From Saprospiraceae bacterium (GTDB lineage: Bacteria; Bacteroidota; Bacteroidia; Chitinophagales; Saprospiraceae): a DNA stretch of 64,000 nt. The stretch is from positions 62,001 through 126,000 of the forward strand of contig JANQPA010000037.1 of the NCBI GenBank assembly GCA_028285545.1. The letters are read 5' to 3'. The notes below the pieces were generated by a model. The model did no database searches. It saw only the letters and a list, made by a program, of their open reading frames with translations, and was not told the origin of the DNA. Positions 33,547 through 40,236 of this stretch are shown in pieces. Positions within the stretch are counted from its first letter, which is position 1; each line of letters begins with the position of its first letter. The translations under genes were made by a program, and so were the position numbers.

Positions 33547-34243
33547 AATGACACATCGGCACCTCACTCATCTCCTTTAAAAATCTCAATTCTGAGGGGA
33601 TATAAAAATTGAGGCCTCGCATGATTAATAAAAAGGCAATGGCCAATAGAACAACCGGTACCAGTTTTCGGACTTTATTTCTCCAGCTTATCCCGATAAA
33701 CTGCCCTGCCAGTGAAGTTGCAAGCATTAAAGGGAGGGTTCCTAGTCCAAAGCTAGCCATATATATTGCTCCTTCGGCAATAGTATGTGTAGTAAGAGCC
33801 CCCACAACAGCCATATATACCAGGCCACAAGGAAGTAAGCCGTTTAGCATCCCTACCAGAAAAAGACTCTGAATACCTGATTGCTGAAGAAGAAGTCCCA
33901 ATTGTTTTTTTACCCATAGGTTTAGTCTTCTCATAAAGGGGATATTCAGAATTCGGGCCTCCATGTTCCAGGAAAATAAGGCAATAAAAACCAATAATAT
34001 ACCTAGTCCTAATGAGATATAAGTTTGAACGCCGGCTAGCAGTAAACCCATTCCAAATAAACCTAAAAGAGTGCCCAAGAGGGTATAGGTCAATATTCTT
34101 CCACTATGATAAACCAGCATTTTAGCAAGAATCTGCCATCTGTAAGAACTTTGGTAGGGTAGGGCAAGGGCAATAGGACCACACATGCCTACACAGTGTA
34201 AACTTCCTACTAATCCTAACATGAACGCGGTCCACCAAACCAT
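33545..34243 (-). CDS. DsbD_2/TauE-type membrane protein of the cbb3 locus
   Basis: A 232-residue inner-membrane protein with six or seven helices. It has the conserved motifs GLVGSLHCVGMCGP near the N-terminus and GMLNGLLPCGLVYMAV in the middle, with Cys and Met residues that suggest metal or thiol chemistry. The family (PF13386, often labelled sulfite exporter TauE/SafE) is regularly found at the end of cco operons in Bacteroidota and is thought to help copper delivery or cytochrome maturation. It is last in the minus-strand cco series, 45 bp after ccoH with a hairpin between. Confidence 0.82.
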   Translation of the reverse strand: MVWWTAFMLGLVGSLHCVGMCGPIALALPYQSSYRWQILAKMLVYHSGRILTYTLLGTLLGLFGMGLLLAGVQTYISLGLGILLVFIALFSWNMEARILNIPFMRRLNLWVKKQLGLLLQQSGIQSLFLVGMLNGLLPCGLVYMAVVGALTTHTIAEGAIYMASFGLGTLPLMLATSLAGQFIGISWRNKVRKLVPVVLLAIAFLLIMRGLNFYIPSELRFLKEMSEVPMCH

Positions 34244-34257
34244 AAATAAAGCCTTTT

Positions 34258-34286
34258 ATTTTTCGTGGGCTCTGCCCACGGAAAAT
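34258..34286. terminator. Hairpin between ccoH and the DsbD_2-type gene
   Basis: A 7-bp GC-rich stem CGTGGGC/GCCCACG (34264-34270, 34274-34280) with a 3-base loop, extended by T and A runs on both sides with one bulge. It may reduce read-through into the last gene. Confidence 0.55.
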
Positions 34287-34288
34287 AA

Positions 34289-34729
34289 TTAAATAATTAT
34301 TGCTTCTTCTTTATAAAAGGTCTTTCCACCTGCTTCAAAATCAACCTTAACCTTCCAAAGTCCCTTTTTTAAACCTTCCACTGGAATTACCTGCTCATCA
34401 GAACCACTTGTATTTATGGAGAGCTTAAAATCCTGCTCACTATCTGAAGGGCAGAAAAAATGAATATTTCCCTTTACCTGTGCCAACTCATCTGGAAAAT
34501 TTAATACTACATAATCCCCATTTTTTTGTTTGGTGATTTTTAAATCCTCCTTGAGGCTTTGCATATTTACCAACTTATCAAAGTGCTTTTGATAATTGAT
34601 GTCATCGGCATAGTACTGCTCTGACACCAGACTATTATCATAATATGTAGATTTGATAACCTGGTACACTAATGCAATCACGAATATGGAATAAAAAATA
34701 GCAATCCCAGTTCCCCAATTAATTTTCAT
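34289..34729 (-). CDS. ccoH: CcoH/FixH family cbb3 oxidase assembly protein
   Basis: A 146-residue protein with one N-terminal membrane helix (about 6-25, GIAIFYSIFVIALVYQVI) and a periplasmic beta-sandwich with the pattern GLWKVKVDFEAGGKTFYKEE. FixH/CcoH is required for stable assembly of the cbb3 oxidase and works with the copper ATPase CcoI. The position directly after ccoG is the standard one. The gap to ccoG is 56 bp. Confidence 0.88.
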   Translation of the reverse strand: MKINWGTGIAIFYSIFVIALVYQVIKSTYYDNSLVSEQYYADDINYQKHFDKLVNMQSLKEDLKITKQKNGDYVVLNFPDELAQVKGNIHFFCPSDSEQDFKLSINTSGSDEQVIPVEGLKKGLWKVKVDFEAGGKTFYKEEAIII

Positions 34730-34785
34730 AACAATTTTTTTAATAAGAATAATATTTCCCTCTTTCCCCTCTAACTATCTCCTGC

Positions 34786-36246
34786 TCATCGAACCGGCCC
34801 CAGGAAATTGGTCTTTACACGATCTAATAATTTGTCCTCAGAATATACTTCAATAGTTAATCGAGTCTTTCTTCCATCGAGTTGATTTTTATCCATCTCT
34901 ATGAAAAAAGCACCTTCAATTACATCGGCAGCTTTTGTATCAAGAACATCTCCAACTGGTCGAATGCGACCTCCTGGTTGGACCAATCGAAATTCTACTG
35001 GAAAAGTGTCATTGGTTTTATTAATGACCTGGTAGTTGTATAAATTGCTTAGATAAGTATCATCTACTTTTTGGTAAAGCATTCCAGGAGTACGCAATAT
35101 AATTACCTCCACCATTGATCGGCTGGAAAGTAAGATCACATTCACTAAAACCAAAACAGCCAAAACAGCGGTATAAGCGATAACTCTAGGCGTAAAAATT
35201 TTGCGTTTACCGGTTTGTATGCCCAAATCACTATCATATCGAATCAAACCCCTTGGTTTGTTAATTTTGTCCATTACCTCGTCACAGGCGTCGATACAGG
35301 CCGTACAATTCACACATTCCAACTGAGTTCCGTCACGAATATCGATCCCAGTAGGGCAGACCTGAACACACAATTTGCAATCGATACAGTCTCCTAGTGG
35401 AGGCAGTAGATCGATAGCCGATTCAGGGCTGGGGGATGCAGTGGCTTCTTTTTTATAGGTTGTTTTATTTTTTCTCTGTTTTCTTAACTTTCCTCTGGGC
35501 TCTCCACGAATGGGATCATAAGCAATTACGATGGAGTTTTTATCTAACATAACTCCTTGTAAACGGCCGTATGGACAAACAGCAATACATACCTGTTCCC
35601 GCATATAAGAAAACACGAAATAGAAGGCTCCTGAAAAGAGAATCATAGCAGAAAATCCCTGCCAGTTTTTTGAAATTGGTTCTGTAGCAATCCTTCCCAC
35701 TTCTTCAATTCCAATGATATAAGCAAGAAAGGTATTAGCAATAATAACTGCTATGGCAAAGAAAATTGCTTGCTTGAGTGTTTTCTTAATGATTTTATCA
35801 GTTGTCCATGGTTTTTTATTCAATCGTTTTTGAGCATTGGCATCTCCTTCAATCCAATATTCGATTTTTCGAAAAACCATTTCCATGAAAATAGTTTGTG
35901 GACATATCCAGCCACAAAACAGCCGACCATAAACCACCGTAAATAAAATTATGAAAATGATAAATGTGAGCATGGCCAGACCAAAGAGGTGAAAATCTTG
36001 AGGACCGAATAATATTCCAAAAAGGACAAATTTTCTTTCCAGAATATTGAATAATAATAAAGGCTCTCCATTGACTTTAATAAATGGAGTAACAAACAAA
36101 AATGCCAATAGCGCGATACTGACAATCGTTCTGGCATTATAAAAACGGCCCTTGGGTTTTTTGGGATAAATCCATATACGTTTGCCACGGTCATCAACCG
36201 TGGCTATCGTATCCCGGTAGGCTTCTGTATCTTTAATTGGCTTCAT
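34786..36246 (-). CDS. ccoG: CcoG/FixG/RdxA cytochrome c oxidase accessory protein
   Basis: A 486-residue membrane iron-sulfur protein. It has about five membrane helices, a Cys-containing motif YGRLFCGWICPQTIFMEMVF, a further QVCIAVCPYGRLQG, and a pair of ferredoxin-type 4Fe-4S motifs around 286-330 (DCIDCKLCVQVCPTGID and CVNCTACIDACDEVM). The C-terminal part is the Ig-like FixG_C domain. CcoG reduces Cu(II) to Cu(I) for insertion into the cbb3 active site. It lies 176 bp downstream of ccoP, and that gap holds two competing hairpins. Confidence 0.94.
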   Translation of the reverse strand: MKPIKDTEAYRDTIATVDDRGKRIWIYPKKPKGRFYNARTIVSIALLAFLFVTPFIKVNGEPLLLFNILERKFVLFGILFGPQDFHLFGLAMLTFIIFIILFTVVYGRLFCGWICPQTIFMEMVFRKIEYWIEGDANAQKRLNKKPWTTDKIIKKTLKQAIFFAIAVIIANTFLAYIIGIEEVGRIATEPISKNWQGFSAMILFSGAFYFVFSYMREQVCIAVCPYGRLQGVMLDKNSIVIAYDPIRGEPRGKLRKQRKNKTTYKKEATASPSPESAIDLLPPLGDCIDCKLCVQVCPTGIDIRDGTQLECVNCTACIDACDEVMDKINKPRGLIRYDSDLGIQTGKRKIFTPRVIAYTAVLAVLVLVNVILLSSRSMVEVIILRTPGMLYQKVDDTYLSNLYNYQVINKTNDTFPVEFRLVQPGGRIRPVGDVLDTKAADVIEGAFFIEMDKNQLDGRKTRLTIEVYSEDKLLDRVKTNFLGPVR

Positions 36247-36281
36247 TTTTTATGCTCTCGTCTCAAAAAGAAAAAATATTT

Positions 36282-36414
36282 GGGGCTGTGTAAAAACTAA
36301 AATTTTATAAAATTTTAGTTTTTACTTTAATATATAATCTGCACTTAAAAGTAGAAAATTATTTGGCTGGCGAATCCGCCTCAGGCGGGTGAGACAGCCT
36401 TTTTACACAACCCC
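36282..36414 (-). promoter_or_regulatory. Nested, competing hairpins between ccoP and ccoG
   Basis: An inner perfect 17-bp hairpin has arms 36290-36306 and 36309-36325. The segment 36282-36296 (GGGGCTGTGTAAAAA) can instead pair with 36400-36414 (14 of 15 positions). A third hairpin, with CCGCC/GGCGG inside, lies at 36365-36399. The two large pairings use the same bases, so they exclude each other, as in an attenuator. No role is proven. Confidence 0.5.
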
Positions 36415-36422
36415 TTTCTTTA

Positions 36423-37361
36423 TTATTGGGCCATTCCAACGGCTTGCGTAGCAGTACTATCTTGTGTTTCGACTTCAACTTGTTCTTGATAGAGTTCCCC
36501 TTGAGCTTCTTTTTGATTAGGAGGATCCGTTCCTACTAGTGTTTTAATATAACTTGAAACCTTTGCCATATCTGAAGCACTAAGAAGGGCTTTCCAAGAA
36601 ACCATACCCTTTGCAGGAACACCATATTTCACAGTGATAAAAATGTCTTTAATGGAACCTCCATGCAGCCAATAGTCATCCGTCATATTGGGGCCTATGC
36701 CACCTTCTCCATTAAATCCATGGCAAACAGCACATTGGGCATCAAAGATGAGTTTTCCAGCTTCCAGGGAAGCTTCATCAGTTAACATTTTTACATTGGA
36801 TTCATCGACTAGGTTAGCTTGTTTGGAAAGAAAAGCTTGTACCGCCTCTTCGGCTTTTTCCATCTCCAATTCATATCGCTCTGCCGATGATTTTCCATAA
36901 GAGGAAAAATGATGATAACCAATATACACTACGCCAAAAGCAATGGTTATATAAAACATGGCCACCCACCAAGGGGGTAAACTATTATCTAATTCACGGA
37001 TACCATCATAATTGTGATCCATAAGGATATCCTTCTCTTTTTCAATGGGCACTACATTGGTCCAACGTTTGTACAGCTTTTTCCACATGCTTTTCTGTGG
37101 CTTTTTAGCTTCCTCCAAAAACTCTGTCAAACCTTCTTCTTCATAGATCCGAATCTGCTGGATTCTAACCATAATGTTCAGCAATCGGATAAGTGCATAA
37201 AATGCTCCCAGAATGGCCAAGCCTCCAATTACGATCATGCCGTAGGCTAAGAACTTATCATAAAAATACAGACTGCCCCCCTGGGCGGATACCCAGGTGA
37301 CCGCCGACAGCATTAAAACAGGGACGGCTATTAAAATATAGGCTATTTTTTTATTTTTCAT
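36423..37361 (-). CDS. ccoP: cbb3-type cytochrome c oxidase subunit CcoP (mono-haem)
   Basis: The subunit that brings electrons to the CcoO haem. It has 312 residues: an N-terminal hydrophobic segment (about 7-26), a second (about 36-58), a charged cytoplasmic stretch with the CcoP hallmark HNYDGIRELDNSLPPWWV, a third helix (FYITIAFGVVYIGY), and a periplasmic cytochrome c domain with one haem motif CAVCHG at about 209-213 and the Met ligand region GVPAKGMVSW. Proteobacterial CcoP has two haem motifs; only one is present here. Its start overlaps ccoQ by 11 bp. The C-terminal tail is Gln/Glu-rich. Confidence 0.94.
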   Translation of the reverse strand: MKNKKIAYILIAVPVLMLSAVTWVSAQGGSLYFYDKFLAYGMIVIGGLAILGAFYALIRLLNIMVRIQQIRIYEEEGLTEFLEEAKKPQKSMWKKLYKRWTNVVPIEKEKDILMDHNYDGIRELDNSLPPWWVAMFYITIAFGVVYIGYHHFSSYGKSSAERYELEMEKAEEAVQAFLSKQANLVDESNVKMLTDEASLEAGKLIFDAQCAVCHGFNGEGGIGPNMTDDYWLHGGSIKDIFITVKYGVPAKGMVSWKALLSASDMAKVSSYIKTLVGTDPPNQKEAQGELYQEQVEVETQDSTATQAVGMAQ

Positions 37362-37548
37362 GGTCTAAGTTTTCTGTTGTTAAAGGTGAATTATCTTCTA
37401 AGGGAAGATTAGACATCTTCTTTATGAACTCAGGATTTCTTCGGAAAACGGTCACTGCACTGATGGTAAAAATTAAAAAGAAGGTTATCAGAGCAAAAAT
37501 GGCCATCCAGTTTATATTTCCTGCGCTTTCCAATAGATATTTATACAT
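37351..37548 (-). CDS. ccoQ: CcoQ-like small cbb3 oxidase subunit
   Basis: A 65-residue protein with one membrane helix (about 14-35, MAIFALITFFLIFTISAVTV) and a short charged cytoplasmic tail with Pro-Leu, as expected for CcoQ, which stabilises the cbb3 complex. The assignment relies mainly on its position between ccoNO and ccoP and on size. Its end overlaps the ccoP start by 11 bp. A palindromic hairpin lies upstream of its start codon. Confidence 0.8.
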   Translation of the reverse strand: MYKYLLESAGNINWMAIFALITFFLIFTISAVTVFRRNPEFIKKMSNLPLEDNSPLTTENLDHEK

Positions 37549-37582
37549 GATGATTGATTTTACATTGATAATTAGGATCTAC

Positions 37583-37620
37583 TGGGGTTGAGTAAAAATT
37601 TTAATTTTTACTCAACCCCA
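37583..37620 (-). terminator. 18-bp palindromic hairpin between ccoNO and ccoQ
   Basis: Arms 37583-37600 and 37603-37620 (outer part TGGGGTTGAGTAAAAA) are perfect with a 2-base centre. It starts 5 bp after the ccoNO stop and ends 34 bp before the ccoQ start. It shares the GGGGTTG-N-GTAAAAA outer sequence with the hairpin at 36282-36414. In the middle of an operon it could act as a partial terminator or protect the ccoNO message from decay. Confidence 0.6.
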
Positions 37621-37625
37621 ATAAC

Positions 37626-39758
37626 TTAGTTGCCTGCCTGTGGCTTAGGTTTGATATCTGTACCTAACCTTTGCAAATAGGCAATTAAGGCTACAATTTC
37701 GCGTTTCTCCAATTCTTCATCTTCTACACCATCCTTTCTAAGATTGCTAGCAATAATCTTTGCTTGCTTCTCCAGATCATCAATGGCAATAGTTTCATAT
37801 CCTTGTGGATAAGGTGTCCCTAAAAATTGGAGCGTTTTAATCTTATCAGGTATGGATTTGGTATTCAACTCCTTTCTTATCAACCATGGATATGGAGGCA
37901 TAATCGAATTGGGAGACATACTTTCCGGATCCAGCATGTGGTTATAATGCCAAATGTCGGTATACTTTCCTCCAAGACGATGGAGGTCAGGTCCGGTTCT
38001 TTTTGATCCCCAAAGGAAAGGACGATCATAAATAAATTCACCTGACTTAGAGTATTCCCCATATCTTTCGGTCTCTGATCGGAAGGGCCTTACCATTTGA
38101 GAATGACATCCCAGACAGCCTTCTCTGATATAAATGTCCCGTCCTGCTAGTTCTAATGGTGTGTAAGGTTGTACAGAGGCGATTTTCGGAACCTGCTCAT
38201 CGATCATCACCATTGGGAATATTTCAACAATTCCGCCTATTAATATTGCAATAGTAGAGCCGATCAATAACTGGACAGGTCTTCTTTCAATCCACCTGTG
38301 CCAGTGTTCTCCCTTATGTGGAGTATGAACCACGCGGGCAGGTGCTTCAGCTTCTTCATATGCCAGCAATTTCCCTATGGCCATCGTTTTGAACAAATTG
38401 TAAACGGCCATAATCATACCCACAAAGTATAGGGTTCCTCCCAATGCTCTAAGAGCATACATTGGAATCAATTGAGTTACAGTTTCCAGGAAGTTACCGT
38501 ATTTCAAAAATCCTTCAGGAGTGAATTGTTTCCACATCAAACTTTGTGTCCATCCAGCCCAATAAAGAGGAATGGCATAGAAAAGAATTCCCAGGGTACC
38601 TATCCAGAAATGGGAGTTGGCCATTTTCATTGAATAGAGCTTGGTCTGGAAAATTCTTGGTACCAGCCAGTATAGGATACCGAAAGTCAGGAATCCATTC
38701 CAGCCCAAGGTTCCGATATGCACGTGACCAATAGTCCAGTCTGTATAATGACTGATGGCATTTACGGATTTTAATGATAACATTGGTCCCTCAAAGGTAG
38801 CCATACCATAGGCAGTTACGGCCACTACCATAAACTTCAGGATAGGATCTTGGCGAACTCGATCCCATGCTCCTCTAAGGGTTAATAAACCATTAAGCAT
38901 CCCTCCCCATGAAGGAGCAATCAGCATAATGGAAAAGACACTACCTAATGACTGGGCCCAATCTGGCAAAGAAGTATATAATAAATGGTGAGGGCCTGCC
39001 CAAATGTAAATGAAGATGAGGGCCCAAAAGTGGATAATAGACAATTTATAGGAATATACCGGGCGGTTGGCAGCCTTAGGCAAAAAGTAGTACATCAAAC
39101 CCAGATAGGGAGTAGTTAGAAAGAAAGCAACCGCATTATGGCCGTACCACCATTGAACAAGGGCATCCTGAACACCCGCAAATACTGGATAGGATTTCCA
39201 CATATTTACTGGTATTTCCAGGTTGTTACCAACATGTAATACGGTAACTGTTACCCAGGTAGCAATGTAAAACCAGATTGCTACGTATAAATGATTTTCT
39301 CGCCTGCGAAGGATGGTAGCAAACATATTGATACCAAAAATGATCCATACTACTGCAATCGCAATATCTATGGGCCACTCCAATTCAGCATATTCCTTTG
39401 CACTGGTAATCCCAAGAGGTAAGGTTATGGCTGCAGCCAATATTATGGCCTGCCATCCCCAAAAATGGAGATTACTTAAGGTTTTGCTGAACATGGGTGT
39501 TTTTAAAAGGCGTTGAAGGGAATAATATACTCCCATGAAAATACCATTACCCACAAATGCAAAAATGGCTGCATTAGTGTGTAGTGGTCTGATGCGGCCA
39601 AAGGTCGTTTCTGCGATTCCAAAATTAAAAGAGGGTAGGACCAATTGGAGAGCTGCTAATAAACCCACCAACATCCCAATTACACCAAAAATAATTGTGG
39701 CTATCGCGAAATTGCGAACAATGGCATTGTCATACGCAAATTTTTCTACTTGTGCCAT
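37626..39758 (-). CDS. ccoNO: Fused cbb3-type cytochrome c oxidase subunits CcoN-CcoO
   Basis: The catalytic core of a high-affinity terminal oxidase, 710 residues. The first two thirds are CcoN with about 12 membrane helices and the haem/copper ligands in LHTNAAIFAFVGNG, WWYGHNAVAFFLTTPYLG (CuB His), WAGPHHLLYTSLP (two His) and IGHVHIGTLGWNG. The last third is CcoO, with a membrane anchor, the motif YIREGCLGCHSQMVRPF (haem c, about 547-551) and TGPDLHRLGG. Bacteroidota often encode CcoN and CcoO as one chain, while Proteobacteria have two. The gene is 14 bp after ccoS. The oxidase reduces O2 to water under low oxygen and pumps protons. Confidence 0.96.
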   Translation of the reverse strand: MAQVEKFAYDNAIVRNFAIATIIFGVIGMLVGLLAALQLVLPSFNFGIAETTFGRIRPLHTNAAIFAFVGNGIFMGVYYSLQRLLKTPMFSKTLSNLHFWGWQAIILAAAITLPLGITSAKEYAELEWPIDIAIAVVWIIFGINMFATILRRRENHLYVAIWFYIATWVTVTVLHVGNNLEIPVNMWKSYPVFAGVQDALVQWWYGHNAVAFFLTTPYLGLMYYFLPKAANRPVYSYKLSIIHFWALIFIYIWAGPHHLLYTSLPDWAQSLGSVFSIMLIAPSWGGMLNGLLTLRGAWDRVRQDPILKFMVVAVTAYGMATFEGPMLSLKSVNAISHYTDWTIGHVHIGTLGWNGFLTFGILYWLVPRIFQTKLYSMKMANSHFWIGTLGILFYAIPLYWAGWTQSLMWKQFTPEGFLKYGNFLETVTQLIPMYALRALGGTLYFVGMIMAVYNLFKTMAIGKLLAYEEAEAPARVVHTPHKGEHWHRWIERRPVQLLIGSTIAILIGGIVEIFPMVMIDEQVPKIASVQPYTPLELAGRDIYIREGCLGCHSQMVRPFRSETERYGEYSKSGEFIYDRPFLWGSKRTGPDLHRLGGKYTDIWHYNHMLDPESMSPNSIMPPYPWLIRKELNTKSIPDKIKTLQFLGTPYPQGYETIAIDDLEKQAKIIASNLRKDGVEDEELEKREIVALIAYLQRLGTDIKPKPQAGN

Positions 39759-39772
39759 TAGGTCTGAATTTT

Positions 39773-39934
39773 TTAAGATTTATTGTTTTCTGTTTGTTCT
39801 TTATCCAGAAGTATTCTTACAGATGGAGTATAGTCATCGTCATATTGACCATTTCTCACCGCCCATAAAAAGGCCATGAGAAAACCTAAGGCAATAACCA
39901 AACTCAAAAGGATAAGAAGTATGATAACTTTCAT
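39773..39934 (-). CDS. ccoS: CcoS, cbb3 oxidase maturation protein
   Basis: A 53-residue protein, too short for most gene finders. It begins MKVIILLILLSLVIALGFLM, a single membrane helix, followed by AFLWAVRNGQYDDD, which is the diagnostic end of CcoS (the W-x3-GQ-(F/Y)-DD pattern). CcoS is required for the insertion of haem b and copper into the oxidase. It is the first gene of the ccoS-NO-Q-P series, with a candidate CRP/FNR site about 70-82 bp upstream. Confidence 0.93.
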   Translation of the reverse strand: MKVIILLILLSLVIALGFLMAFLWAVRNGQYDDDYTPSVRILLDKEQTENNKS

Positions 39935-40236
39935 GTTTTGTCATTTTTGTGCAATATACCAGCACCTTAAGCCTGCTTGGATGACAATGATCAGAGGGAA
40001 TAGTGATTTTTGTCACCCATTTGAATGATCATTTTCAGTGTGATGAAATGTTACATTCTAGAAGTAAAAAGTACCATAAGTTTAATAAGGATTTACTTTT
40101 AATAGTTTGTAATGTAAATATTTGTTATCCAGCTGGTTATGTAGGATTAGTTTTTGTAAAATAATGACTGAGACAATTTTGTATGATTGTTTTGTGACAC
40201 TTTTAGATACTAAATGTGAGTGCAAGATATAGGCTT
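39935..40236. other. Upstream region of the ccoS-NOQP operon
   Basis: A 302-bp gene-free stretch between the ccoI stop and the ccoS start. It contains the CRP/FNR-like site (40003-40016) and a weak -7 element TATATTGC (minus strand, 39951-39958), 55 bp apart centre to centre. No other feature was seen. Confidence 0.55.
40003..40016 (-). promoter_or_regulatory. CRP/FNR-type operator upstream of ccoS
   Basis: The site GTGATTTTTGTCAC fits the family core GTGA-N6-TCAC. It lies 69-82 bp upstream of the ccoS start and is about 60-65 bp upstream of a TSS inferred from the -7 element. An equivalent site (GTGATAAATGTCAC) lies before ccoI. Confidence 0.55.

Noticed and set aside
33545-34243. Calling this gene a true sulfite exporter
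   Set aside because: Its place at the end of a cbb3 locus and the MCGP and LPCGL motifs fit the DsbD_2 group linked to oxidase maturation better than sulfur export.
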